A stretch of 64,000 nt of DNA from Streptomyces kronopolitis (lineage in GTDB: Bacteria; Actinomycetota; Actinomycetes; Streptomycetales; Streptomycetaceae). Made by a program: the position numbers and the translations under genes. The notes beneath the pieces were generated by a model. That model was given only the letters and a program-made list of their open reading frames with translations. It was not told where the DNA came from and searched no databases. How positions within the stretch are numbered: the stretch's first letter is position 1; every line of letters begins with the position of its first letter. The stretch covers positions 211,040 to 275,039 of the forward strand of contig NZ_BMND01000004.1 of assembly GCF_014646275.1 (NCBI RefSeq). The letters are read 5' to 3'. Of the stretch, positions 1 through 8,092 are shown in pieces.

Positions 1-353
1 CCGGCCAGCTCGATCTTGCGCCGGGTCACGGCCGGGATGCCGGGGTCGGACACCAGGTGGATCTCGTGGCCGAGCAGGCGGCCCGCGGCCGCCAGGCCCA
101 GGCCCAGCGATCCGGAGGTGGACTCGATCACCGGCTGGCCCTCGGCGAGCAGGCCGTGCTCCCGGGCCAGCAGCAGCAGGCCGAGGCCGAGGATGGACTT
201 GAAGCTGGTCTCGGTGGCGGGGCTGCCGTGGATCGCACGCAGCACGAACCGGGTGTCGTCGATACGGCCGGCGTCGAGGGTGGTCAGCCGGCTGAGCCCG
301 TCGAGGACGGCGTAGGGATCGACGCGGTCCGGGGGCGCGACGGTGACGGTCAT
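1..353 (-). CDS. PLP-dependent CysK/SbnA-like enzyme, N-terminal part (cut by window edge)
   Basis: Only the first 117 codons lie in the window. The predicted PLP-binding lysine is K52 in TSFKSILG, where O-acetylserine sulfhydrylases have S(V/I)KDR. It is followed at the usual distance by ESTSGSLG (residues 78-84), the counterpart of the phosphate-loop motif ETSGNTG. The family (fold type II: CysK, CBS, SbnA) catalyses beta-replacement on activated serine or threonine. The R of KDR and the N of TSGNTG are changed, so this is probably not housekeeping CysK. The ATG overlaps the stop of the exporter gene by 4 bases (ATGA), so the two are translationally coupled. The substrate is inferred only from the kinase two genes upstream. 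Confidence 0.75.
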   Translation of the reverse strand, partial: MTVTVAPPDRVDPYAVLDGLSRLTTLDAGRIDDTRFVLRAIHGSPATETSFKSILGLGLLLLAREHGLLAEGQPVIESTSGSLGLGLAAAGRLLGHEIHLVSDPGIPAVTRRKIELA

Positions 354-1357
354 GAACGGCCCTCCAGAAGGTTCTTGGCCCAGAAGATCGAGATGAGCAG
401 GATGGCGATGCCCGACAGCTGGATCCAGCTGAGCTGCTGGCCGAACAGGACGAAGCCGTACGCGGCCGCGGCGACCGGCTGGAGCAGCACGTAGACGGCG
501 GCCAGTTGGAGCCGCAGGAACTTCACCGCGTGCGCCATGAGGGTCTGCCCGAGCACCTGGGAGGTCGCGGCGAGCGCGATCAGCACCAGCCAGCCCTTGG
601 CCGTCGTCGGCCACAGGCTCTCGCCGAGAATGGCGGCGACGACGAAGCAGGCCGCGGCGCAGGCCAGGCTGAGGGTGGCCATGATGCGGGTCGCCTCGTA
701 GCGCTCGCGCAGGCCCTTGGTCACGACGAGGAACAGGGCGTAGAACACGGCGGTCATCAGGGCGAGCACGTCACCGCGCAGGTGCCGCGGGTCGAGGCCG
801 GTGCCCAGGATGACGAGGATGTACAGGCCGCCGAGCGCCAGCAGCGCCGGGAACAGCAGCTTCCACGGGATGCGGTCCCCGAAGAGGAAGAACAGCAGCG
901 GGGCGATGATGAACGGCACCAGGTTGGCCAGGAGGTTGGCCTCAGCCAGCGAGGTGTAGAGGAACGAGATGTTCCACAGGCACAGGTCGGCCGCGAGGAA
1001 CAGCCCGCCGAGCACGATCAGGAAGCGGTCGCGCGGCGTCACCCTCGCCTGCTTGGCAGGCGCCTCGCCCGCGGCCCGGCCGCCCTTGGCCGTGCGGCCC
1101 GCGTTCCGCGACAGGGCGACGGACATCCCGAGCAGCAGCGGAACGGCGAAGAGGGAGCGGTAGGCGCCGGTGGCGACCGGGCCGATCTCGCTGATCCGGA
1201 CGAACACGCCGCCCAGCGCCAGGCAGCACACGGCGAGCAGCACCATGCCCTGGTAGTGGGCCTGGGAGCGGGGACGGGGCGGCGGGCTCGGGTCCGGCGC
1301 GGCCGGCTCGGGGGCGGCCCCCGGCTCGGGGGCCGTGCTGGTGGTGCTGGTCGTCAA
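350..1357 (-). CDS. EamA/DMT-family membrane exporter
   Basis: This 335-residue protein has a Pro/Glu-rich N-terminus of about 40 residues, then about ten hydrophobic segments in two halves, the layout of EamA (drug/metabolite transporter) proteins. Members commonly export amino acids or other small metabolites from the cytoplasm. The frame stays open upstream, but the likely start is the TTG overlapping the kinase stop (TTGA), because sequence further upstream is the kinase gene read in another frame. The downstream gene overlaps its stop by 4 bases. The middle position between a kinase and a PLP enzyme suggests it exports their product or an intermediate; this is inference. Confidence 0.82.
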   Translation of the reverse strand: MTTSTTSTAPEPGAAPEPAAPDPSPPPRPRSQAHYQGMVLLAVCCLALGGVFVRISEIGPVATGAYRSLFAVPLLLGMSVALSRNAGRTAKGGRAAGEAPAKQARVTPRDRFLIVLGGLFLAADLCLWNISFLYTSLAEANLLANLVPFIIAPLLFFLFGDRIPWKLLFPALLALGGLYILVILGTGLDPRHLRGDVLALMTAVFYALFLVVTKGLRERYEATRIMATLSLACAAACFVVAAILGESLWPTTAKGWLVLIALAATSQVLGQTLMAHAVKFLRLQLAAVYVLLQPVAAAAYGFVLFGQQLSWIQLSGIAILLISIFWAKNLLEGRS

Positions 1358-2253
1358 CGCTGGGCCTCTTTCAGGGTGAAGGTCTCGCTGCTGTATCCGC
1401 AGGCCGACAGCTGCGCGCGGCACTCCCGGACCCGCAGGTCGTGGTCCGGCTGGTGGCGGGAGAAGATGAGCCCCGCGAGAGTGCCGCTGTGCGCGACGCA
1501 GACGCCCAGGGCGCCCAGGTCCTGCTGGATCCGCCGCAGGTCCTCCAGGGACTTCTTGGGCAGCCGGTCGTTGTGCAACTCGGCGCTCCGGGAGGCGACT
1601 TCGGCCGCGGCCGCGTAGTCGTCGGCCCGCAGGGCGGTGTCGAGCTGCGCGAAGAGCTGGGCGTAGACCCGCGCCTTGCCCGGGTCGTCGGGGCGCTCCT
1701 GGTGGAACTCCTCGGTGCGCACCCAGCCGCCCTCGTCGATGCCGACGATGGTCCAGCGCAGGTCCGTGCGGTACGCGTGCAGGAGCCGGTGGGTGCGCTG
1801 GGCGCAGGCCGCGACTCCGGGGTGCAGGAGGTAGTCGCCGTACTCCAGCTTCCGGGCCACGGAGAGCGCGAGGGCGCGCACGACCGGCTCCGGGGTCTGC
1901 GGGTGCAGGCTGCGGATGCACAGCTGAGCGGTCGCCAGAATGTCGGCGGTGGAGCTGGCGTAGCCCTTCGCCACCGGGATGTTGGAATCGATCTCGATAG
2001 TGCAGTCGGGAGCGCCGTGGCCCAGCTCGGCGCTCAGCAATTCGAAAGCGGAAAGGGCCTTGACCCGGTCATCAGGAGTGATGCCGAGCCGCTTCTTACC
2101 CGTGCCCTCTTGCGGGCACAACCGAGCCTGGCTTTTCAACTCCTCGATCGGGGCAGTGAAAAGAAAATGCTCGAACCCATGCGCACCAAAGGTATACCCC
2201 TGGAGAATTTCTCCGAAAGTGCCATGGACCGCTGTAACGATCTCGGCAGGCAT
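1354..2253 (-). CDS. GHMP-family kinase resembling L-threonine kinase PduX
   Basis: This 299-residue protein carries the GHMP ATP-binding motif at residues 93-104 (PVAKGYASSTAD), close to the P-x-G-K-G-M-A-S-S-T-A-D form typical of PduX-type threonine kinases, and a C-terminal AHSGTLAGL motif matching the third GHMP motif. PduX makes O-phospho-L-threonine for cobalamin synthesis, but no cobalamin gene is near. The partners are an exporter and a CysK-like PLP enzyme, so the kinase may activate serine or threonine for beta-replacement (inference). The ATG at 2253 starts at residue M of MPAEIVTAVHG; no strong Shine-Dalgarno is visible. It is the first gene of a three-gene overlapping operon. Confidence 0.75.
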   Translation of the reverse strand: MPAEIVTAVHGTFGEILQGYTFGAHGFEHFLFTAPIEELKSQARLCPQEGTGKKRLGITPDDRVKALSAFELLSAELGHGAPDCTIEIDSNIPVAKGYASSTADILATAQLCIRSLHPQTPEPVVRALALSVARKLEYGDYLLHPGVAACAQRTHRLLHAYRTDLRWTIVGIDEGGWVRTEEFHQERPDDPGKARVYAQLFAQLDTALRADDYAAAAEVASRSAELHNDRLPKKSLEDLRRIQQDLGALGVCVAHSGTLAGLIFSRHQPDHDLRVRECRAQLSACGYSSETFTLKEAQR

Positions 2254-2597
2254 GGCGCAGTTCTATACGGCCATGATCGGAGCTGCAATCCAAGATGTCC
2301 TTTAGGTATCCATAAAAGTTATTTTGGAGGCCGGAAAGGACTGCCCGCTTCACACCGTTCGACCCTTTTGGTGCGGCAACCGGACGGTATATACGCCCCC
2401 TTTACCCTACTTGCGGCGGCCATAACTGGAATCCGGATTTCCGCACTCCATTTCCCCCGCCCACATCTCTTTACCTCTGCATGGGGTTAACTTTGCGATC
2501 GCGGCTGTCCGGAGGGCGATCCCGGCAGCCTCACCGCCCATTCCTCGTCTGCTCAATGGGGTTGATCGGAAACCTGGCAATTCCGTATGCTCGCCAC
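2254..2597. promoter_or_regulatory. Divergent promoter region between kinase operon and LysR gene
   Basis: This 344-bp non-coding stretch is clearly richer in A+T than its surroundings, notably around 2300-2340 and 2381-2480. It must hold the promoters of both divergent transcripts. A 10-bp palindrome AATCCGGATT at 2430-2439 is a possible part of a LysR-type binding site, but no clear T-N11-A box was identified. Confidence 0.5.
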
Positions 2598-3581
2598 GTG
2601 ATCGAGCCCCGCCACCTTCGTGTACTGCATGCCGTGATGAAGGCCGGTTCATTCACCGCCGCCGCACGTGAGCTGAACTGCACGCAACCGGCAGTAAGCC
2701 AGCAGATAAAAGCCCTTGAGAAGTCCGTGGGAACGCCGATCCTGGCCCGCTCGGGGCGGGACGCGCGCCTCACGGAAGCCGGCGAGATTCTCGCGCGGCA
2801 CGCCACTTCCATTCTCGCCCGGCTGACCGCGGCGGAAGAGGAGATAGCCGCCATCGCGGGCCTGCAGGCGGGCTGCGTGCGGCTGGTCTCCTTCCTCAGC
2901 GGCACCGCCACGGTGATCCCGCCGGCCCTGGCCACCATGCGCGCGGAGCGGCCGGACATCGAGGTCACCCTCAGCGAGGCCACCCCGCCGCGCGCCATCG
3001 CCATGCTGCGCGACGGCGACTGCGACATCGCGCTGGCCTTCCGCTACCCGGACCTTCCCGGCACGCCCCCGCGCACCACCGCCGCCTATCCGGACGACCC
3101 CGGCGCGGAGAAGGCGGACGACGCCAACTGGAACGGCCTGGTCGCGCATCCCCTGCTGACCGACCGGCTCGTCGGCCTGCTCCCCGCGGGCCATCACCTC
3201 GCCGGGGCGGAAAAGCTGGAACTCACCGACCTGGCCGACGACACCTGGGTCCTCGGCTGTGCGAGCTGCCGCCGCCATGTGGTGAAGCTCTGCGCGCGCA
3301 GCGGGTTCACCCCCCGGATGGACCTGACCACCGATGACTACCCCACGGTGATCGGCCTGGTCGGCGCCGGCATGGGGGTGGCCGTCCTGCCGGAGCTGGC
3401 GCTGAGTTCCGTGCCGTCCGCGTCGATCCGCCTGGTCCCGGTCGTCCCCACCGTCCCGCGCGAGGTGGTGGCCCTGACCCTGCCCGCCCACGAATCCGTG
3501 CCGGCGGTCCGGCTCATGCTCCAGCACCTGAGAAGCGCCGCCCGCCTCGCCGTGCAGGAGCCGTCGACGGCTCCGCGCTGA
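2598..3581 (+). CDS. LysR-family transcriptional regulator
   Basis: The protein has 327 residues. The N-terminal winged helix-turn-helix (about residues 2-60) contains FTAAARELNCTQPAVSQQIKALE, the classic LysR recognition helix, followed by an effector-binding domain. The GTG at 2598 (VIEPRHLRVLHAV) is chosen because it places the HTH at the normal distance from the N-terminus; an ATG 42 bases upstream is possible. A CASC motif in the effector domain (AxxC near residue 220) is unusual. The gene is divergent from the kinase/exporter/PLP operon and is therefore its likely regulator, with the pathway substrate or product as candidate effector. Confidence 0.85.
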   Translation: MIEPRHLRVLHAVMKAGSFTAAARELNCTQPAVSQQIKALEKSVGTPILARSGRDARLTEAGEILARHATSILARLTAAEEEIAAIAGLQAGCVRLVSFLSGTATVIPPALATMRAERPDIEVTLSEATPPRAIAMLRDGDCDIALAFRYPDLPGTPPRTTAAYPDDPGAEKADDANWNGLVAHPLLTDRLVGLLPAGHHLAGAEKLELTDLADDTWVLGCASCRRHVVKLCARSGFTPRMDLTTDDYPTVIGLVGAGMGVAVLPELALSSVPSASIRLVPVVPTVPREVVALTLPAHESVPAVRLMLQHLRSAARLAVQEPSTAPR

Positions 3582-3660
3582 GCCGGATCCCGCGGTCGGG
3601 ACCACCCTCGGCGCACCGTCCTCCGCCTGCACGGCACCGGCCCGCGACGCCAGCAGCAAA

Positions 3661-3701
3661 AAGACCCCTCCGGCCGCGTTTCCGCAGGTCGGAGGGGTCT
3701 T
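3661..3701 (-). terminator. Intrinsic terminator of tRNA-Ala
   Basis: A perfect 12-bp inverted repeat (AAGACCCCTCCG at 3661-3672, CGGAGGGGTCTT at 3690-3701) has a 17-base loop. On the minus strand it is followed by a run of T, directly downstream of the tRNA. Confidence 0.85.
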
Positions 3702-3703
3702 CG

Positions 3704-3779
3704 TGGTGGAGCCTAGGGGAGTCGAACCCCTGACATCTGCCATGCAAAGACAGCGCTCTACCAACTGAGCTAAGGCCCC
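3704..3779 (-). tRNA. tRNA-Ala (anticodon TGC), CCA encoded
   Basis: Read on the minus strand the gene begins GGGGCCTTAGCTCAGT and folds into a full cloverleaf. The acceptor stem is GGGGCCT/AGGCTCC, the anticodon stem CTGTC/GGCAG with loop TTTGCAT (anticodon TGC), and the T arm contains GGTTCGACTCC. The 3' CCA is present in the DNA (3704-3706). Confidence 0.97.
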
Positions 3780-3906
3780 TTCGCGCACCAGGGTACCCGG
3801 TGTCCGGCCGCTTTCCCGACCGGGTATCGCCGCGCACGGTCGCTCTCCGTAGGATGCTTCGCGAGATTCGCGGCAGCGAAGCCACCGGGGAGACAGGGGA
3901 GACGGT

Positions 3907-4455
3907 ATGGACGCAGCACAGCAGGAAGCCACCGCGCGGGCCCGGGAGCTGCAGCGCAGTTGGTACGGGGAGCCTCTGGGTGCGTTGTTCCGCCGCCTCA
4001 TCGACGATCTCGGCCTCAACCAGGCCCGGCTCGCCGCCGTACTGGGGCTGTCCGCCCCGATGCTGTCCCAGCTGATGAGCGGGCAGCGCGCAAAGATAGG
4101 CAACCCGGCCGTGGTCCAGCGCGTGCAGGCGCTGCAGGACCTGGCCGGCCAGGTCGCCGACGGCAGCGTCAGCGCCGGCGAGGCGACCGACCGCATGGAA
4201 GAGATCAAGAAGACCGCGGGGGGCTCGGTGCTGAACAACACCGCGCAGCAGACGTCTTCGACCGGGGCGACCACGGTGCGGCGCGTGGTGCGCGAGATCC
4301 AGTCGCTGCTGCGCTCCGTCTCCGACGCCGGGGACATCATCGATGCGGCGAACACCCTCGCCCCCGCTCACCCCGAACTGGCAGAGTTTCTCCGGGTTTA
4401 CGGTGCCGGTCGCACCGCGGACGCGGTCGCCCACTACGAGGCGCACCAGAGTTAG
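3907..4455 (+). CDS. Helix-turn-helix DNA-binding protein, function unknown
   Basis: This 182-residue protein has a helix-turn-helix at about residues 36-60 (LNQARLAAVLGLSAPMLSQLMSG), like Xre/Cro-type proteins. A helical middle segment ends near an Asn/Gln/Ser/Thr-rich linker, and a C-terminal domain begins at about residue 120 (TTVRRVVREIQSLLRSVSDAGD). It lies 41 bases upstream of the Ser/Thr kinase gene in the same direction, so the two may be cotranscribed, and the kinase may phosphorylate it (inference). No effector domain was recognised. Confidence 0.8.
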   Translation: MDAAQQEATARARELQRSWYGEPLGALFRRLIDDLGLNQARLAAVLGLSAPMLSQLMSGQRAKIGNPAVVQRVQALQDLAGQVADGSVSAGEATDRMEEIKKTAGGSVLNNTAQQTSSTGATTVRRVVREIQSLLRSVSDAGDIIDAANTLAPAHPELAEFLRVYGAGRTADAVAHYEAHQS

Positions 4456-4496
4456 CCACAGGGGACCTTGCGAGTTCAGACAGCGGACGGGGCACC

Positions 4497-6152
4497 ATGG
4501 GTGAGATCTTCGCCGGCCGGTACGAGCTGATCGACCCGATCGGGCGGGGCGGGGTGGGCGCGGTCTGGCGCGCCTGGGACGCCCGGCGGCGCCGCTACGT
4601 GGCGGCGAAGGTGCTCCAGCAGAGCGACGCGCACACGCTGCTGCGCTTCGTCCGCGAACAGGCGCTGCGGATCGACCACCCGCATGTGCTGGCCCCGGCG
4701 AGCTGGGCCGCGGATGACGACAAGGTGCTGTTCACCATGGATCTGGTGAACGGCGGCTCGCTGGCGCATCTGATCGGGGACTACGGGCCGCTGCCGCCGC
4801 GGTTCGTGTGCGTCCTGCTGGACCAGCTGCTGGCCGGGCTGACCGCGGTGCACGCGGAGGGCGTGGTGCACCGCGACATCAAGCCGGCGAACATCCTGCT
4901 GGAGGCCACCGGTACCGGCCGTCCGCATCTGCGGCTGTCGGACTTCGGCATCGCGATGCGCAAGGGGGAGCCGCGGCTCACCGAGGCCAACTACGTGGTG
5001 GGCACGCCCGGTTACTTCGCGCCGGAGCAGATGCTCGGCGCCGAACCGGACTTCCCCGCCGACCTGTTCGCGGTCGGCCTGGTCGCGCTCTACCTCATCA
5101 CCGGCGTCAAGCCGGACGCCGAGGGACTGACCGACCACTTCGACCGGCCCGGCATCCCCGACGCGCCCGAGGGCGTGCCGGAGCCGCTGTGGCAGGTGCT
5201 GGCGTCCCTGGTGCACCCCGATCCGGACGCGCGGTTCAAGACGGCCACCGGGGCACGCAAGGCCATTCTCGCGGCGGTCGAGCTGCTGCCGGAGATGACG
5301 ATCGAGGACGAGATCGTCGAGGTCTTCGACCACATAGGCCCGCTGCCGGCCGGCTTCGGGCCGACCGGGCCGCTGCGAGCCGCCGGGGACGCCACCGGGG
5401 CCGCGACCGCGGGCGCCACCACGGGCACCGCGTCCACCGGCCATGTCTCCATGTCGGACACCGGCAGCTTCCAGCTGGCCCCACCGGACCCCACACCCAC
5501 CCCCGCGCCCGCTCCCACACCGGAACCGCTGCCGGGCCAAGCACCCACGGGCTCCGCGGCCACGGGCCATGGCGGTCCGGCGACGGGGTACGGCGGTCCG
5601 CCGACAGGCCATGGCGATCCGGCGACGGGATACGGCAATACGCCGACGGGGTACGGCCGTACGCCCCTGGGGCAGAACGGCCCGACCACCGGCCAGGTGG
5701 GCACGCCGACGGGCCACACAGGCCCGTCCACCGGCCACACAGGCCCGTCCACCGGCCACACGGACCCGTCCACGGGCCGCACAGGTCCGGCCACCGGTCA
5801 CACAGGTTCCACCACCGGCCAGGTGGGTCCAACCACCGGCCACGGCGCCCCGGCGGGCCCCGCCGGGCCGGGTACCTCGTCCGGCGCGCCCCTGGTGCCG
5901 TCCCCGCCCCCGGCACCCGCGTACGAGCCGACGGCCGCCGTCCCCCCGGGGCACTCCGCGACCCGCCCCTACACGGCGGGCCCGCAGCCGCTGCCCGTCC
6001 GGCCCGCGTCCGCCGCACCCGTCACCGCGGCCGCCGCCGTGCTGCCGGCGCCGTACCGGAGACCGGGGCCGCCCACGAAGGTCGCGATCCCGGTGCTGAT
6101 CGTGGCGCTGCTGTGCATCGCGGTCGGCGTCTGGGCCCTGCTGACGGCCTGA
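4497..6152 (+). CDS. Tail-anchored Hanks-type serine/threonine protein kinase
   Basis: The 551-residue protein has a complete eukaryotic-type kinase domain (about residues 8-270): glycine loop GRGGVG, ATP lysine K38 in AAKVL, catalytic HRDIKPAN with D127, DFG at 149-151 and a GTPGYFAPEQ activation segment. A long Pro/Gly/Thr-rich linker (about 300-480) contains seven-residue repeats of the form TGHTGPS. One membrane helix (about 528-548) sits at the very C-terminus with almost nothing outside. It therefore lacks PASTA or other extracellular sensor domains, unlike PknB. The start ATG is the only one that gives the kinase N-lobe without extra sequence. Substrates are unknown; the HTH gene upstream is a candidate. 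Confidence 0.92.
   Translation: MGEIFAGRYELIDPIGRGGVGAVWRAWDARRRRYVAAKVLQQSDAHTLLRFVREQALRIDHPHVLAPASWAADDDKVLFTMDLVNGGSLAHLIGDYGPLPPRFVCVLLDQLLAGLTAVHAEGVVHRDIKPANILLEATGTGRPHLRLSDFGIAMRKGEPRLTEANYVVGTPGYFAPEQMLGAEPDFPADLFAVGLVALYLITGVKPDAEGLTDHFDRPGIPDAPEGVPEPLWQVLASLVHPDPDARFKTATGARKAILAAVELLPEMTIEDEIVEVFDHIGPLPAGFGPTGPLRAAGDATGAATAGATTGTASTGHVSMSDTGSFQLAPPDPTPTPAPAPTPEPLPGQAPTGSAATGHGGPATGYGGPPTGHGDPATGYGNTPTGYGRTPLGQNGPTTGQVGTPTGHTGPSTGHTGPSTGHTDPSTGRTGPATGHTGSTTGQVGPTTGHGAPAGPAGPGTSSGAPLVPSPPPAPAYEPTAAVPPGHSATRPYTAGPQPLPVRPASAAPVTAAAAVLPAPYRRPGPPTKVAIPVLIVALLCIAVGVWALLTA
5709..5813 (+). repeat. Five tandem 21-bp repeats coding TGHTGPS-type heptads
   Basis: Five 21-bp units begin at 5709, 5730, 5751, 5772 and 5793, with consensus ACcGGCCACACAGGcCCGTCC. 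They keep frame inside the kinase linker. Looser units of the same kind (TGYGGPP, TGHGDPA) extend upstream from about 5560. Copy number is likely to vary between strains. Confidence 0.85.
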
Positions 6153-6188
6153 CAGCACGCCACGGGCGCGAGCCCGACCGCCGCCCCG

Positions 6189-7643
6189 CTACCAGCCCGG
6201 CGGCGGCCCGAACTGCGAGCCCCGCTGCCCCTGTTGGGTGGTCCGGGTCGACTGCCCGGGCACGGCGGGCGGTGCGGGCGGCTCACCGGAAGTGCCCGCC
6301 GCGACCGCGGGCACCACCGCAGCGCGCCGGGCCACCAGCGTCCACGTCCCGAGCCCCGCCAGCAGCACCACCCCGGTGCCGATACCGGCGTAGGCCACCG
6401 TCATCAGCACGCCGCTCTTCTCCGCCTCCCGGGCCTGCTGCGGGCTCTGGCCCTTGCGTGCCGTGTCGCGGTCCTCGGGCGTGACGGAGAACGTGCCGGC
6501 CGGCCGGTCGTAGTCCGGCCCGTCCTTGGCGTGGAGCCGGACATCCACCCGGAGCGTGAGGTCCGCGCCCTTGGGGAAGTACCGCGCAGCATCGGGGTGC
6601 AGCGAGACCGCGATGTAGTACCAGCCCGCGAAGCGCATCGCGCTGACCGCGTTGACGGGGTTGAAGCGGTTGCCGTAGTCGACCGGCGCGGTGAACTCCT
6701 TGGCGGCGGCGGGCTCGCCCCGGTACGGGACGAAGGTGGCCCCGCCGACCGCCCCGCGGGCCGGGTTGTAGACGCCCAGCCCCAGGCCGCTGGCGACGAA
6801 CCCGGAGGTCCGGCCGAGGGCCCTGCCGTTGGGGCCACCGGTCGTGCTGCCGCCGGCGTTCGGCAGCTCCGCGCTGAGGTTGAGGCGCTGCCCCCAGTCC
6901 ACCGGGACGCGGTAGAAGCGGGTCTCGCCGGGCCGGATCCGGTCCGTCCAGACGCCCGAGGTCACCGAGCCCGCGTCGTTGAAGCCGGTGCCGCCCCGGG
7001 CGGCGCGCTCGGTGGGATTCGTCCGCGGTGCGGGCGTCGCGGTGCTCCAGGTGCCCTGGCCGGGCCGGGCGGGGGTGCTGCCCTTGAGCGGGGGCTCTTC
7101 GAGGTAGTCCAGCTCGATCGGCCAGATGTCGGAGCCGGAGGCCGCCGAGCCCTGCCGGCTGAGCACCAGGTAGTACGGCCCGGCCTTCTGACAGGCCGTG
7201 CGGTCGGGGCCGATGCGGCGGGTGGCGTAGTCGGCGATCGGATACGCCATGCCGCCGCCGCGGAAGAACGGGCTGGCTCCCGTGTCGCAGGTATGGCCGC
7301 TGCTGTCCTGGACGTTGATGGTCAGCTTGTCCCCGTAGTCCCGGACCTTGGTGCCGGGCCGGGGAGCCGCCACCGCCGAGAAGTACGCGTTCGTCCGGTC
7401 GTCCAGATTGACCGAGTAGTACTTCTTCTCACCGCGCTTGATGCGGTCGGTGTGCAGTCCGGGGCTCAGCCTCGGTGCGTCGGAGTTGCTGGCCGATCCC
7501 CCGACCCGGGTGGCGCCATCCGCGATGCGGTAGCCGGGTATCGCGTCGGCCGAGGCCACGCCCACCGCCCCCGGCAGCACCGCCACCGCGCCGAGCGTCG
7601 CCAGTACGGCGATGCCCCTGTGCGTCCTGCGCGCCGTCACCAC
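6189..7643 (-). CDS. Exported, C-terminally membrane-anchored protein of unknown function
   Basis: The protein has about 484 residues. An N-terminal signal peptide (THRGIAVLATLGAVAVLPGAVGVASA) precedes a large extracytoplasmic region with two similar-looking halves; the phrases TDRIKRGEKKYYSV and TDRIRPGETRFYRV are related and suggest an internal duplication of a beta-rich domain. A membrane helix follows (about residues 420-445), then a short Pro/Gly-rich cytoplasmic tail. GTG at 7643 is chosen because a GAGGAGGGG ribosome site lies just upstream; GTG at 7640 is equally possible. It converges on the kinase gene. I do not recognise a characterised family. Confidence 0.75.
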   Translation of the reverse strand: MVTARRTHRGIAVLATLGAVAVLPGAVGVASADAIPGYRIADGATRVGGSASNSDAPRLSPGLHTDRIKRGEKKYYSVNLDDRTNAYFSAVAAPRPGTKVRDYGDKLTINVQDSSGHTCDTGASPFFRGGGMAYPIADYATRRIGPDRTACQKAGPYYLVLSRQGSAASGSDIWPIELDYLEEPPLKGSTPARPGQGTWSTATPAPRTNPTERAARGGTGFNDAGSVTSGVWTDRIRPGETRFYRVPVDWGQRLNLSAELPNAGGSTTGGPNGRALGRTSGFVASGLGLGVYNPARGAVGGATFVPYRGEPAAAKEFTAPVDYGNRFNPVNAVSAMRFAGWYYIAVSLHPDAARYFPKGADLTLRVDVRLHAKDGPDYDRPAGTFSVTPEDRDTARKGQSPQQAREAEKSGVLMTVAYAGIGTGVVLLAGLGTWTLVARRAAVVPAVAAGTSGEPPAPPAVPGQSTRTTQQGQRGSQFGPPPGW

Positions 7644-7963
7644 GAGCCACCCCTCCTCGGATCCGCGTTTCCCCGTCGGTCGCCGTCGCCCGACGACGTG
7701 CGTACACCGGCGCCAACCGGCCGGCAGCAGGACGCCCACTCCACCGGCGGCGACCGCCCTCATACGTCCTGGGGCCCATCCTCCACCGCTGTCCGGCGCG
7801 GTGTCCGCCGAGGGCCCGGAATCCCTCCGGGAGACCGCGGCCACCGAACCCCCGGCCCGCGACCCGGGCTTCCCCTCGCCCCGCACCCCGACCCGCGGCA
7901 CCACGGCGCCCCCCTTCGACTCGTCGGCGAACTCCACGTCATGGCACAGCTGCTGGCCCCGAT

Positions 7964-7977
7964 GTTCCACGTGAAAC
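7964..7977. promoter_or_regulatory. parS-like site, one mismatch
   Basis: GTTCCACGTGAAAC differs at one base from the consensus GTTTCACGTGAAAC. It is the leftmost candidate ParB site in the window. Confidence 0.55.
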
Positions 7978-8070
7978 ATCACCTCCGGCGCCCACCGAGC
8001 GGCGCCCGCCCCCCTGGCGACCCCGCGCACGAGCCGGCTCCCGCCCCGCCCGCCACGCCCCCGACCGGCA

Positions 8071-8092
8071 TATTTGCTAATGCAAGCAAATA
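8071..8092. promoter_or_regulatory. Operator-like inverted repeat TATTTGCT-N6-AGCAAATA
   Basis: A perfect 8-bp inverted repeat with a 6-bp spacer lies in an A+T-rich block inside G+C-rich DNA. TTGCT/AGCAA half-sites recur just downstream (TGCTAGAGCAA, 8097-8107). The look is that of a dimeric repressor site, but no regulator gene is adjacent. Confidence 0.45.

Noticed and set aside
350..1921. A 523-residue reading of the EamA gene
   Set aside because: The first 188 codons are the kinase gene in another frame; the TTG at 1357 overlapping the kinase stop gives a normal EamA length.
5560..5860. A CRISPR-like array
   Set aside because: The regular repeats are contiguous 21-bp coding units without spacers and keep the kinase frame.
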